Assembly: GCA_035940775.1 (NCBI GenBank) | Contig: DASZEN010000013.1 | Location: 62,001 to 126,000, forward strand | From: DASQYE01 sp035940775 | Lineage (GTDB): Bacteria; Acidobacteriota; Blastocatellia; Pyrinomonadales; Pyrinomonadaceae | Length of the DNA: 64,000 nucleotides | Direction of reading: 5' to 3' | Part shown: positions 49,653 to 58,916 of the stretch, piece by piece | Layout: the number at the start of each line of letters is the position of its first letter | Position numbering within the stretch: position 1 is the stretch's first letter | The notes under the pieces: model-generated | The model's input: the letters and a program-made list of their open reading frames with translations, nothing else | What the model was told of the DNA's origin: nothing | The model's database searches: none | Made by a program: the position numbers and the translations under genes

Positions 49653-49687
49653 TAGATGCGAGCGCTCCCGGTTAATCAGGTTGCTCT

Positions 49688-50626
49688 CTAGTGGCCTGGC
49701 AGAACCTTCAATCCCTTGACGCCCTTCAGGTCTAAGCGGAAGAGTGCGCCCGGAGTTGTTCGCTCATCGCCCAGCGCGCCGGTGACGTAGAGTTGATCCA
49801 TTTTCACACCGCCGAAGGCGACGTTGCTGGTGGTCAGGTTGCCAGCCGGATAGCGACGTAACAGCTTACCCTGTGGGCTCAGGACTTGTACCTGACGCAT
49901 GCCGTAGTGCGCGACATACAGATTGCCTTTCGCGTCCAGGCACATGCCGTCCGGCTGATTGTCAATCTGGCCCTCTCCTTTTGTCGGCAGGTTGGCGAAG
50001 ACTCTCATCGCACCCGCTTTGCCGGGCGACGATAGCTCGTAGGCGAGGATGCGATTGTACTTGCTTTCGCCGACGAGCAGCGTCTTTCCGTCCGGTCTAA
50101 GTACGATGCCATTGGGGAAGGCCAATCCTCCGGCCACCAGATGCGTCTTTCCCTTCGGGTCTACGTAATGAATAGTGCCGATAGGATTCTTTTCATCCGA
50201 GCCGCCGGGGTCTGTAAAGTAGAACCCACCTTTTGAGTCGAGCGTCAGATCGTTGGGAGCGCGCAGCGGCTTGCCGTCATACTCCGAGGACGCCTTATCA
50301 AGGAAGCCGCCATTAGCATCCAGATGCAGCACCGCATGTTGGCTGCCATCGCAAACGAGGTGGGTTCCGTCGGCCAGAATCTTGTGACCGTTGGGCGCGC
50401 CCGTTTTAGCCCAGACGATTGCCCGACCGTCGTTCGTGACGCGGTGGATAGTCCCATTCTGAGTGTCAGAGATGTAAGCATTGCCAGCGCGGTCAAAGAC
50501 CACTCCCTCACAATAGCCCGGCACTTCGACGACCTTCGTGATTTTGACGCGACTCTCGGGCGGCAACCGGCCCGCCAGTATCGTCGCGGCAAGAATAATC
50601 AGAGCTAAGGGGAAGCATCTCATCAA
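49688..50626 (-). CDS. Secreted SMP-30/gluconolactonase-like beta-propeller protein
   Basis: A 312-residue protein with a signal peptide (MMRCFPLALIILAATILAG). The six-bladed propeller repeats are of the SMP-30/NHL kind: GVVFDRAGNAYISDTQNGTI, APNDLTLDSKGGFYFTDPGG, AFPNGIVLRPDGKTLLVGES, DNQPDGMCLDAKGNLYVAHY. The metal-site Asn/Asp/Glu residues of lactonases (APNDL, PDGM) are plausible. AAGGAG lies upstream of the start. It would act in the periplasm on a sugar lactone or other ester. It follows a secreted hypothetical gene by 202 bp. Confidence 0.87.
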   Translation of the reverse strand: MMRCFPLALIILAATILAGRLPPESRVKITKVVEVPGYCEGVVFDRAGNAYISDTQNGTIHRVTNDGRAIVWAKTGAPNGHKILADGTHLVCDGSQHAVLHLDANGGFLDKASSEYDGKPLRAPNDLTLDSKGGFYFTDPGGSDEKNPIGTIHYVDPKGKTHLVAGGLAFPNGIVLRPDGKTLLVGESKYNRILAYELSSPGKAGAMRVFANLPTKGEGQIDNQPDGMCLDAKGNLYVAHYGMRQVQVLSPQGKLLRRYPAGNLTTSNVAFGGVKMDQLYVTGALGDERTTPGALFRLDLKGVKGLKVLPGH

Positions 50627-50828
50627 GCCTTCATACTCCTTATTAAGCCGGGGCGGCCGAATCAGGATGCGAGCGCTTGTACGCCCGTATTAACCCGCGC
50701 CGGGCACGAAGCATCCGACCTCTCTGCGCACCCGACCTGCAATTTGTACAGACAGGCATCGAAGAGCTGCCATCGAGGCGTCTGCCGCAATGATACGTCA
50801 TGCGCGAATGCTCTCATCAGAGAGGGCG

Positions 50829-51446
50829 CTATTCGTGCTCGGGCGATGGCACTAATTTCCAGGAGATGGTGCATTCCCCTTCCGGCTTGATCGCTTCGAC
50901 GCGAAACATGGCGTACAGGTCGTTGCCTGCGTATTCGGAATGAACCAGGTACATGTGGCCGACGATTGCCTTAACAAGCGTCCCCTCGGGAGAGACTTTC
51001 AGCAACCGGTTGGATTCGTATGATAGAGACAATTCGCCGTTATGAGCGACGGGGCTCGCGTAAAGGATAGGAACGTCATAAATATTGAACCACTCTAACG
51101 CGCCCAAATCCCTGATCTGACTCCTGGAGCCAGTATTGATAGGCACGTCGAGCCAATCATCGTAACCGTCTGCGGCGACCCCGCCATAGCGAACATCATA
51201 AATATTTCTCGTGGGCGGCGATTCCGAATCACCTCTGACTCCCAGCTTAAAATTGAAGTTCGCCCTGGCGAAATCCTGATACCTGTTCTGCGAGAGTAAA
51301 GTGACCTTTTGGGCCTTGACTTCACTGCGGACAGGTTCCTGAGCCTGGGCCATGTGCACTGTACAGGCCATGACGAGCGCGGATAGCGCAAGGCTCAGCA
51401 GTAACCGTGTACGCCTGGTTATCACGATGACCTCCCTTGTACGCAC
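50829..51446 (-). CDS. Secreted hypothetical protein
   Basis: A 205-residue exported protein (signal RRTRLLLSLALSALVMACTV, with the cleavage motif AQAQ near residue 36; the Cys is not in a good lipobox). The mature part is acidic with many Asp, Tyr and Trp residues, for example YDVRYGGVAADGYDDWLDVP and VGHMYLVHSEYAGNDLYAMF, and ends in CTISWKLVPSPEHE. The end resembles a beta-sandwich lipocalin-like or carbohydrate-binding strand pattern. I do not recognise a family. A perfect 16-bp palindrome lies 50 bp upstream of its start. Confidence 0.7.
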   Translation of the reverse strand: MRTREVIVITRRTRLLLSLALSALVMACTVHMAQAQEPVRSEVKAQKVTLLSQNRYQDFARANFNFKLGVRGDSESPPTRNIYDVRYGGVAADGYDDWLDVPINTGSRSQIRDLGALEWFNIYDVPILYASPVAHNGELSLSYESNRLLKVSPEGTLVKAIVGHMYLVHSEYAGNDLYAMFRVEAIKPEGECTISWKLVPSPEHE

Positions 51447-51902
51447 ATACGCTCTCCCTCTCTATCTCTCTGCGCATACTGCCCGAATTTTAATGATCGT
51501 CGCGCGACGATACCACATGACTCCAGGAACTCCACATCATAGGCGTATCAGGCAAGGAAATGAAGTCTCAAGCCGCTTTCAGGCCGGGTGCTGCGTGAGG
51601 CGGACAAGCACGACCTGCGCAGTGGAGGGGATTTCCCGGAACGGCGAAACTTCTCACCTTAACAAGTAGTAATAACAACGATGGCGAAGAACGACGGATT
51701 AGCTGCGGCGAGCTGTATTATGCGTCCCATAGACGGCGAGGTTGGCTCCGAATCGACAGACGTATTATTAAACGCCTCTACGCGGCCCGCCCTGTCTATC
51801 CTCTGCCTTCGTTCTTTTTCTAAAGTATTTTTTGATCGAGGGGTTTAACGGACGGACACCGAGAGCAAATCAACGGATGAGCGCGAAGCTGAAGACTTGA
51901 TT
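51447..51902. promoter_or_regulatory. Intergenic region with a perfect 16-bp palindrome (51496-51511)
   Basis: ATCGTCGCGCGACGAT at 51496-51511 is fully self-complementary and sits about 50 bp upstream of the secreted hypothetical gene, as expected for a repressor site. The rest of this 456-bp gap between two divergent genes holds no recognisable gene. CT-rich runs occur near 51445-51470. Confidence 0.45.
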
Positions 51903-53720
51903 ATGGAAGAACACACTCTTTATACATTCGGCCCCTTCACCCTCGATGTGCTTGAGAAGCTGCTCTGTAAAGAGAATCGGCTGATCGCTATACCCGGCAA
52001 GGCTTTTGACTTGCTTGCTCTGCTGGTGGGGCGCGGTGGGCGGCTGGTAGAAAGGAAGGAGATTATGGAGCGCCTCTGGGCCGAAGTAGCCGTCGGCCCC
52101 GGTAACCTTGCGCAAACCATCTACCTGTTGCGTAAAGCTCTGGGCGACGACCCCGCCGCGCCCCGATACATTATGACAGTCCCTCGTAACGGCTTAAGGT
52201 TCGTCGCCCCTGTAAAGAGGATTCCGGCTAACGCAGCTTCGCCCGCTACGCCTTACTCGTGGACGCACAGGCAGTCTTCACGGAGAGCGGACGAGGTGGC
52301 TTCCCCACAAAGCATAGCTGTCCTGCCTTTTCATTCCCTGGACGCAGAAGAAGAGGGCTCTGACCGCCTCCTGGGGCTCGGCATGGCGGACGCACTGACA
52401 ATGAAGTTGAGCGGTCTCGGCCACATTAAAGTGCGCCCCGTCCGCGCCGTCATGAAGTACCTCGATAGCGAGGAAGACGCCTTCGCGTCCGGGCGCGAGT
52501 TGGGCGTTGATGCCGTCATCACCGGCACGATACAGAAGGCGTGCGAGAGGATAAGGGTTTCGGTCTCATTTCAAGACGTAGATACGGCGCGAATGATTTG
52601 GAGCGGTAAATTCGATAACATGTTCACAGACATCTTCGCGCTACAGGACACGATCTCCGAACAAATAGCCGCCTCGCTGACGCCGCTACTGAACAAAGGG
52701 ACGCCGCGTCAACCGTTGAGGCGGGAGAGCACGAGCGCCGAGGCTTATCAGCTATATTGCATGGGGGTTTATCACTGGGGCAAGCGCGCTTTTGAATCAC
52801 TGAATAAGGCCATCCAATACCTACAGCAAGCGGTCACCCTCGATCCACAGTTCGCAAAGGCTTATGCTTACCTCGCAGACTCAAATCTCCTGATTGAATT
52901 CCTCGGCTTCGTCTCGGGCGAGAAGCGAAAGCCATACCTGTCCGAAGCTAAAAAGGCCGCCGAAAGGGCGATCTCACTGGACGACACCTTAGCCGAAGCG
53001 TATGTGACGCTGGCCGCCGTCACCATTGACCTGAACGCCGACCTGGAAAAAGCCGAAAGGCTGTTCCAACACGCCCTTAAAGCTGACCCGAACAGCGCGC
53101 TGGCTCAAATGCGTTATGGATATTTTTTAAGAAATACCGGAAGACTCAGGCGCGCGTTCACCCACATGAAGCTCGGGCTGGAGCTTGACCCCACTTCGCC
53201 GATCTACAATGCGATGCTCGCCGAGCTGCTATTTTTAGAGCGGGATTTCGACCAGGCTACGAAATACATAACAAGGTCATTGGAGCTGGATCCTTATGGT
53301 CGGCTGACACAATATATCCTCGGCTCAATTCATCTGGCGTGCGCCAGATACCAGGAGGCCACAGAAGCTTTTCAGCGCCTCTTCGATACGGAAAGGAGCG
53401 ACCGCCATGCCCTTCTGCATCTGGGTCTCGCCCACGCATTCGTAGGGCGAACTCGTAAGGCCCTGGAAATCCTGAATAAAGTTGAAACGGACATGTCGAA
53501 AGAGACACTGGACGAAATTTTCATCGAGATAATCATCACCCTGGTCAAGCTTTGCGCGGCACTCAAGCAAAGCGAGCGCGCCTTCTGCTGGCTCAATAAA
53601 GTGGAGCCGCAAATGTCCATCTTCGCCGTCTGCCTTCACTACGACCCGCTCCTGGACGGCCTGCGCGAAGACCCCCGGTATCAGACCCTGTTACGCCGCC
53701 ACCCGCTTTTGTGCGAGTGA
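51903..53720 (+). CDS. ToxR/CadC-like winged-helix regulator with FlgO-type and TPR domains
   Basis: A 605-residue protein starting at ATG 51903. Residues 1-100 form an OmpR/PhoB-type winged helix (YTFGPFTLDVLEKLLCKENR, GKAFDLLALLVGRGGRLVER, LRKALGDDPAAPRYIMTVPR). Residues about 135-260 resemble the FlgO/adenylate-cyclase-linked domain (SIAVLPFHSLDAEEEGSDRL, VDAVITGTIQKACERIRVSV). The rest is a TPR array of about nine units. There is no transmembrane helix between the DNA-binding and FlgO parts, unlike true CadC, so it is probably cytoplasmic. This architecture is abundant in Acidobacteriota. Target genes are unknown; the PQQ-type gene follows after 382 bp. Confidence 0.9.
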   Translation: MEEHTLYTFGPFTLDVLEKLLCKENRLIAIPGKAFDLLALLVGRGGRLVERKEIMERLWAEVAVGPGNLAQTIYLLRKALGDDPAAPRYIMTVPRNGLRFVAPVKRIPANAASPATPYSWTHRQSSRRADEVASPQSIAVLPFHSLDAEEEGSDRLLGLGMADALTMKLSGLGHIKVRPVRAVMKYLDSEEDAFASGRELGVDAVITGTIQKACERIRVSVSFQDVDTARMIWSGKFDNMFTDIFALQDTISEQIAASLTPLLNKGTPRQPLRRESTSAEAYQLYCMGVYHWGKRAFESLNKAIQYLQQAVTLDPQFAKAYAYLADSNLLIEFLGFVSGEKRKPYLSEAKKAAERAISLDDTLAEAYVTLAAVTIDLNADLEKAERLFQHALKADPNSALAQMRYGYFLRNTGRLRRAFTHMKLGLELDPTSPIYNAMLAELLFLERDFDQATKYITRSLELDPYGRLTQYILGSIHLACARYQEATEAFQRLFDTERSDRHALLHLGLAHAFVGRTRKALEILNKVETDMSKETLDEIFIEIIITLVKLCAALKQSERAFCWLNKVEPQMSIFAVCLHYDPLLDGLREDPRYQTLLRRHPLLCE

Positions 53721-54102
53721 TATGACTCCGGTTTCTGATCCTGATTTCGACTCCAGCCGACACGACCTCCGGCGGGAATGATGGATAATTGATATGATTG
53801 ATATGAAATTGATTTGACGCCATTTCAACCCTTGACTAACCTCATCCTCACTGACCGAGGAGAGATGCCGTCGGCGATGCAGAGCGGAAAAGCGCGCGAC
53901 CGTAAGGCCGGTCGGAGAAGCCATTTAAGGCTTCGCGCTCACGAACCGGGACGGGTAGCATCCACCGCCTACAGAAATACCAATCTCATCACAGGAATCC
54001 TGCCTGCCGACACTTCAGAGGCTGCAAGCGATCGATTTTATCGCGGCGATAAAGTCTGCCTTGAAGATTACGTACCGGGTCGCGTGTAAAACGGGGGAAG
54101 CG
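53721..54102. other. Intergenic region between winged-helix TPR and PQQ-type genes
   Basis: This 382-bp gap has an AT-rich tract with reiterated TTGATATGA units (about 53788-53815) and a hairpin GAAGCC-ATTTAA-GGCTTC (53917-53934) with no U-tract. Open frames here look like chance. I see no gene. Confidence 0.4.
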
Positions 54103-55644
54103 ATGAAGTTCAGGATGCTTTGCGCGTCGGCAGTTCTGTTGTTAGCTCCTGCTTACCTGAGCTTGCGGGTCGAGCGTTCGCCGGGTCAGACCCCCTCCAT
54201 CACGCCCGACCCGGTCGAGGGCAAGTGGTACGGAATGGCCGGTTTCCCGCAGGATCGCGTGGAGGTCGGTTTCGAGATCAAGCGCAACGAGAAGGGGGAG
54301 ATCAAGGTCTATCTCTACCAGCCGGTAATCAACTTTTACGGGCTTGAGCTGCCGGGCGTGATGGTCAGGGACGGCGAGAAGTACGTCCTCAGCGAGTACG
54401 CCATGACGTTGACCCTGAGCGATGAAAAGCTCGAGGGCACGTTCCTCGGACTCAACACGCCGATCTCTTTGCGACGGACGGACAGGCTACCGGCGGAAGT
54501 ACCCGTCCCCGACCTGCCGAAGGGGCCGGGCCCGAAGTGGCAGACAAAACTAGGTGCCGGTGCCATCTACGCCCCGGCCGTGGTTCACGAGGGCGTCGCT
54601 TACGTCGGCACGACGGGCGGAATCTTCCACGCCGTCAGCCTCAGGGACGGGAGCATCGTGTGGACATTCGCCGCCGGACGCCCGATGTACGGCGAGGCGC
54701 TCGCCACCGCCGACTCCCTCTTCTTCGTCTGCGACAACGGCTACCTCTTCAAGCTTGAGCGTAAGACGGGAAAGGAGGTCTGGCGCTACGACCTCGGCGA
54801 CGCGCGCGTCTCGCGCATCCTGCCGCACCAGAGCGTCTATCACTTCGACTTCAGAGGGCCCCGCCCCCTGCTCGCCGACGGCGTGATTTACATCGGCTCC
54901 GGCGATGGCAGCTTCCACGCCGTCAATGCCTCTACGGGTCAACGCGTGTGGCGCTTCGAGCCATCACACGAGACCCGGGGGGCGCGCGTCACGGGGCCAG
55001 CCGATTTCGTTCAATCACAGAGCAAGATTCGCGCGGGCGCGGCCCTGGACGGGCCACGAGTTGTCTTCGGGAGTCTGGATCAGTACGTCTATTCGCTAGA
55101 GCGTCAAACGGGCAAAAAGGTCTGGGAGAAGAACACGCAGGGCGTCATTGACAGCGCGCCGGTGATCGTCGGCGACAAGCTCATCATCGGCAATCGCAAC
55201 GGTCTGCTCGCAGCGCTCAATCCGGCGACCGCCGAAGTCCTGTGGCGGATGGTCTTCTGGGGCTCGTCCGTCGAGTCCGAGCCTGCGCCCGCCGACGGCC
55301 TGTTCTACATCGGCTCTTCGGATCTTCGCCGCGTCACTTTGATCGACCCGAAGGATGCGCGCGTCCTCTGGCGCACGGACGTGTACGGGTGGGCGTGGGG
55401 TCGGCCCATAGTCACTGACAAAATGCTTTACATAGGGGTCGCCGGTGGGACGCCTTACGACATGCGACACCTCGGCAGTCTCGCCGCGCTCGACCGCAAG
55501 ACGGGCAAGCTCGTGTGGCGCTGGCCTATGCCGGAGTGGCCCGGCTCCTACATGAACGGATTCGTCGCCTCGCCAGCCATAGAAGGACAGACGCTCGTCA
55601 TCGGCGGGGTAGACGGCACGCTCTACGCGTTCCCCGTTGAATGA
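54103..55644 (+). CDS. Secreted PQQ-binding-like beta-propeller protein
   Basis: A 513-residue exported protein. ATG 54103 is chosen because GGGGGAAG lies just upstream and a signal peptide follows (MKFRMLCASAVLLLAPAYLS). Residues about 30-140 form an N-terminal beta domain (VEGKWYGMAGFPQDRVEVGF). The rest is an eight-bladed PQQ/BamB-like propeller with repeated W-motif blades: GAIYAPAVVHEGVAYVGTTG, LRDGSIVWTFAAGRPMYGEA, LERKTGKEVWRYDLG, LERQTGKKVWEKNTQGVIDS. It lacks visible dehydrogenase haem or calcium motifs, so it may be a scaffold rather than an alcohol dehydrogenase. The next gene begins 17 bp after its stop. Confidence 0.88.
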   Translation: MKFRMLCASAVLLLAPAYLSLRVERSPGQTPSITPDPVEGKWYGMAGFPQDRVEVGFEIKRNEKGEIKVYLYQPVINFYGLELPGVMVRDGEKYVLSEYAMTLTLSDEKLEGTFLGLNTPISLRRTDRLPAEVPVPDLPKGPGPKWQTKLGAGAIYAPAVVHEGVAYVGTTGGIFHAVSLRDGSIVWTFAAGRPMYGEALATADSLFFVCDNGYLFKLERKTGKEVWRYDLGDARVSRILPHQSVYHFDFRGPRPLLADGVIYIGSGDGSFHAVNASTGQRVWRFEPSHETRGARVTGPADFVQSQSKIRAGAALDGPRVVFGSLDQYVYSLERQTGKKVWEKNTQGVIDSAPVIVGDKLIIGNRNGLLAALNPATAEVLWRMVFWGSSVESEPAPADGLFYIGSSDLRRVTLIDPKDARVLWRTDVYGWAWGRPIVTDKMLYIGVAGGTPYDMRHLGSLAALDRKTGKLVWRWPMPEWPGSYMNGFVASPAIEGQTLVIGGVDGTLYAFPVE

Positions 55645-55660
55645 AGGGATACAATTTGAA

Positions 55661-56868
55661 ATGATGACGCGAAGAGAAGCACTCTGTTTTTTGCGTTCCG
55701 CTTTGGTCGGAGCATGGTTTACGGCGGCGCTGATGGGTCTCAGTTTTTCTCTTGCACAAAGCGCCGCTGCGGCTCACGCCCAGACGCCGCAGACGCTCTC
55801 CGTTCCAGCAGATTCCCCGCGCTGGGAGTTGCAAGGACAAGCCAGGGCGGCTGAATATCAAGGCCGCAAGTGTCTCTTCCTCGACGGCGGTGCGGCGACT
55901 TTGAAGGACTTTGAGATGCGCGATGGCGTTGTTGATGTGGATGTCGCAACCCCGGCCAGCCGCGGGTTCTTCGGTATTCAGTTTCGGATCGCCAAAGATG
56001 GTAATAACGGCGAATGGGTTTATCTGCGCCAGCACAAGTCGGGCCTCCCGGACGCCATGCAGTACACGCCGGTACTCAACACCGGCCTCAACTGGCAAAT
56101 CTATAATGGGCCGGGCTTCACCGGCACGGTCGATATCCCTAAAGATGTCTGGTTCCACCTGCGCCTGGAGGTATCGGGCGCGCAGGCAAAGCTCTATGTC
56201 AAGGACATGGATAAGCCCGCGCTCGTGATGAACGATCTGAAAAGCGGCGTACAGCGTGGCCAGTTGGCCCTGGCTGTCCTGACGGGCGCGACCTGTTTCT
56301 CGAATTTTGAAGTGCGGACAAAGCCCGATGCGGCATGGGAGCGTCATCTTCCGCCCGCCCCATCGGGCACTCTGACCCGGTGGAGACTGTCGCCTTCCTA
56401 TGATGCGCTCGAACGTAATCTGGAAGTGGCGCTCTCGCCCTCCGAGAGCGCCGCCATACGCTGGCAGGAGGTGGAGGCAGAGCCGCCCGGCTTTGTGGTC
56501 ATCAATCGTTATCGCGAGAGCCCGCATCCGAGGGTCTCGTTTGCGAACGACTTTTCAAAGCGGCTGGAAGCTCAACCGGGGATGAAGGTCGTGTATGCGC
56601 GCACCGGCATCGAGTCCGACCGCGATCAGGTGAAAAAGCTCTATATCGGTTATAGCGACGATGTCAGCGTGTTCCTCAATGGCAGGATTCTCTTCCGTGG
56701 CCGTAGCGCCCAGAATTTCCGAGACCCCGCGTTCCTTGGCATCGTTAACCCGGAAAACACGCCGTCTACTTGCCATTAAAGAAGGGCAGCAATGAATTGA
56801 TGCTGGCGGTCAGCGAACTCGGCGGCGGATGGGGATTCATTTGCCGCCTGGCTGATTTGGAAAACTGA
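55661..56868 (+). pseudogene. Secreted laminin-G/DUF1080-like protein gene with a 3' frameshift
   Basis: From ATG 55661 the frame encodes a signal-anchored protein (FLRSALVGAWFTAALMGLSF) with a concanavalin-like sandwich at about residues 50-235 (GFFGIQFRIAKDGNNGEWVY, VDIPKDVWFHLRLEVSGAQA) and a second, jelly-roll-like domain (KKLYIGYSDDVSVFLNGRIL). It then stops early at 56779 after NPENTPSTCH. One base is missing near 56763. The other frame continues VYLPLKKGSNELMLAVSELG then GGWGFICRLADLEN to a stop at 56868, completing the domain. The shortened protein loses about 30 residues. It directly follows the PQQ-type gene and was probably part of the same operon. Confidence 0.72.
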
Positions 56869-56914
56869 GCGGGCCGCTCACCGTAGCGAACTGATTAGGG
56901 CTTCCCCCTTTCGC

Positions 56915-57868
56915 TTAACGGCTGAAGTCAACGGCCACCGTATTGCTGCCGCTCACAACAACGCCCACGCGTTCCCCCTCTCTGGCCTCGTATCGCCCCG
57001 AAGCGAGGGCGGCGAATGCCGTCGCTCCTCCGGGTTCTGAGACGACCCGCAGCACTTTCCACAGCGCCAACTGGGCTTCCCCAATGGCGTCGTCCGTGAC
57101 CAGAATGACTCCCGGGACGTACCGCCTTGTGAGTTGGAACACCAGTTCGCCGACGCGGCGGGGTGCCAGCGAGTCCGCCGCGATGCTTCCCGTTTCGGCA
57201 TCCACCGGATGCCCTGCCTCCATCGCCCTTGTCAGCGTCGGCGCGCCTTCGGGCTCGACGCCGACGATCTTGATACGACCCCCGTACCACGCACTGACGC
57301 CGCCGATCAGCCCGCCCCCTCCCACCGGGACGAGGAGCGTGTCGAGCCCGGCAGCCTGCTCTTCAAGCTCCATGCCGAGCGTGCCCTGCCCCAGCAGCGT
57401 CTCTGTCTGATCGAAGGCGTGGATGGGAGACGCTCCCGACTGGGATACCCATTCCTCGCTGGCCGCCAGGGCGTCCGCATAGCGCTCACCCGTCACTACC
57501 AGATCGGCACCGTAACTGCGAATACGCTCTACTTTCGCTGGCGACGAGACCTGCGGGACGAAGATCTTCGCGGGGATGCCGAGTTTCATCGCGGCGTAGG
57601 CGACCGCAGCGCCATGATTGCCGCCCGAGGCAGCGATGACGCCCGCCTGCGGAATGTCCCGCGTGAGCAGGTTCGTGAAAGCCCCGCGCGCCTTGAACGA
57701 GCCCGAGTGCTGAAGCTGCTCAAGCTTGAAACTCAAACGGTTCGCGCCGAGACCGAAGTCCACCCCGTTGACCTCTACGACCGGCGTGCGACGGACGAAG
57801 GGCCGAATGATAGGTTCAATCTCGGCAATTAGATCGCGGTTCACTGTATGTTCTGTTATTTTCATCAT
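56915..57868 (-). CDS. PLP-dependent threonine/serine dehydratase
   Basis: A 317-residue fold-type II PLP enzyme. The PLP lysine is Lys59 in QHSGSFKARGAFTN, the substrate loop is ASGGNHGAAVAYAA, and the phosphate-binding glycines are VGGGGLIGG. It lacks a C-terminal ACT domain, so it is the short catabolic type that deaminates threonine or serine to 2-oxo acids through reactive enamine/imine intermediates. It is divergent from an ArsR regulator gene. A 31-bp element upstream is repeated before the RidA gene 1.5 kb away, fitting joint control of imine production and imine removal. Confidence 0.92.
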   Translation of the reverse strand: MMKITEHTVNRDLIAEIEPIIRPFVRRTPVVEVNGVDFGLGANRLSFKLEQLQHSGSFKARGAFTNLLTRDIPQAGVIAASGGNHGAAVAYAAMKLGIPAKIFVPQVSSPAKVERIRSYGADLVVTGERYADALAASEEWVSQSGASPIHAFDQTETLLGQGTLGMELEEQAAGLDTLLVPVGGGGLIGGVSAWYGGRIKIVGVEPEGAPTLTRAMEAGHPVDAETGSIAADSLAPRRVGELVFQLTRRYVPGVILVTDDAIGEAQLALWKVLRVVSEPGGATAFAALASGRYEAREGERVGVVVSGSNTVAVDFSR

Positions 57869-57942
57869 GGCTTATGGCCCGTCGGGCGGGCAAGTCGTTT
57901 CTTACCGGATGGAATCGGCCGTTGCCTATCGCTCAACATTTA

Positions 57943-57984
57943 ATTATAATGTCAATTAGGAGATTGGACAATTAGCAAATTGAC
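57943..57984. promoter_or_regulatory. Candidate ArsR operator/promoter element, copy 1
   Basis: ATTATAAT at 57943 begins a 31-bp stretch that matches 59458-59488 at 24 of 31 positions, including TTAGG and GACAA at fixed spacing. It lies 75 bp upstream of the dehydratase start. GTCAATT (57951-57957) and AATTGAC (57978-57984) form a 7-bp inverted repeat that overlaps the ArsR TTG start. The same site could serve both divergent genes. Confidence 0.6.
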
Positions 57985-58297
57985 TAAACACCACAGGGAC
58001 GTTGCTCAGGCGATCCGCGCCCTCGCCAACGAACGCAGGCTCCAGATACTGCGGTGGCTGAAGGACCCGACCGCACACTTCCAGCCGCAGGTCGATGGCG
58101 ACCTTGTCAAGGACGGCGTCTGCGGAGTGCTCATCGCGCAGAAGCTGAAGGTGAGCCCGCCGACCGTAAGCGAGCACCTCAAAGTGCTCGCGCACGCGGG
58201 GCTTCTAAAGCCCAAGAGGATAAAGCAGTGGACGTTCTACAAGCGCGACGAGGCGCGCATCAAAGAGATCAAGAAAGCGATATTGGCCAGCATTTAA
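57980..58297 (+). CDS. ArsR family transcriptional regulator
   Basis: A 105-residue winged-helix repressor starting with TTG at 57980 (MTKHHRDVAQAIRALANERR). The recognition helix region is VSPPTVSEHLKVLAHAGLLK and the wing PKRIKQWTFYKRDEARIKEI. A loop between helices 2 and 3 (VDGDLVKDGVCGVLIAQKLK) carries a single Cys and is typical of a non-metal ArsR subgroup; the CxC metal site is absent. It is divergent from the dehydratase, and its start overlaps the proposed operator, so autoregulation is likely. The effector could be an amino acid or imine product, by inference. Confidence 0.88.
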   Translation: MTKHHRDVAQAIRALANERRLQILRWLKDPTAHFQPQVDGDLVKDGVCGVLIAQKLKVSPPTVSEHLKVLAHAGLLKPKRIKQWTFYKRDEARIKEIKKAILASI

Positions 58298-58359
58298 TGG
58301 GTCATCATCTTAATTTCCGCCCTGCCCTCGGGCTTCAGATCGATTTTAAATTCCTTCAT
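58294..58359 (-). CDS. Possible 21-residue small ORF
   Basis: A minus-strand ATG at 58359, preceded by GGAAGG at good spacing, encodes MKEFKIDLKPEGRAEIKMMT plus H and stops overlapping the end of the ArsR gene. It is short and unrecognised. The ribosome site and balanced composition keep it from being dismissed, but it may be chance. Confidence 0.2.
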   Translation of the reverse strand: MKEFKIDLKPEGRAEIKMMTH

Positions 58360-58458
58360 GGCTTGCCTTCCGTGACCGCTTGAACTTGAGATTTCACACT
58401 TCATCGACCTGACATTCGGACACTGCTTGAAAGCTTTGTCGCCGTAGCCCCGCGTCCG

Positions 58459-58875
58459 TCACCGGATGGAAGATACATAGCTCTGCGGCAAGCCAATGCG
58501 GGAAGCTACTTCTCTAAGCTTTGATACGTACTGCAAATTTCGCTCAGTTATCGAAGGTGACACGGGAAGATTGAAACACAGGGCCGGGATGAGCCGCCCG
58601 TCGGCCACCCGCGCGCAGACGGCTTCAGGACGGTAAACGCTCACGGAAGCTTCTGAATACAGTGCGTCCACTTCCGCGTGGGTCAGCGAGAAGAGCACAC
58701 CATGCACTATTGCATTTGCGCAGGGAACCAGTGTTGCGCGGGCTCCGATAACCAGGCAAAAGTTTTCAACCGATGCGACCTGGCGATTTTTTGGATCGAT
58801 GCCTTTTTCTCGCAACAGGTCGTCGTCCATGAACAGGCCGTAGAAAAACAGTTCTATTCTTCTGGCTTCCCTCAT
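58459..58875 (-). CDS. Gamma-glutamylcyclotransferase-like (AIG2/GGCT) protein
   Basis: A 138-residue protein with the GGCT-like opening FFYGLFMDDDLLREKG (the YGxxM-type loop), a central RATLVPCANAIVHGVLFSLT strand pair, then LTHAEVDALYSEASVSVYRP. Members of this fold cyclise gamma-glutamyl amines or act as aminoacyl cyclotransferases. The catalytic Glu is plausibly the Glu in YSEASV, but I am not certain. It lies 41 bp downstream of RidA in the same direction and may belong to its transcript. Confidence 0.72.
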   Translation of the reverse strand: MREARRIELFFYGLFMDDDLLREKGIDPKNRQVASVENFCLVIGARATLVPCANAIVHGVLFSLTHAEVDALYSEASVSVYRPEAVCARVADGRLIPALCFNLPVSPSITERNLQYVSKLREVASRIGLPQSYVSSIR

Positions 58876-58916
58876 AGCAATAATCTCACTGTTGGGCCCA
58901 TGCCGCTACAGGGTCG

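Noticed and set aside
53814..54089. 91-codon frame upstream of the PQQ-type gene
   Set aside because: It has biased composition, no ribosome site and no recognisable motif; treated as intergenic.
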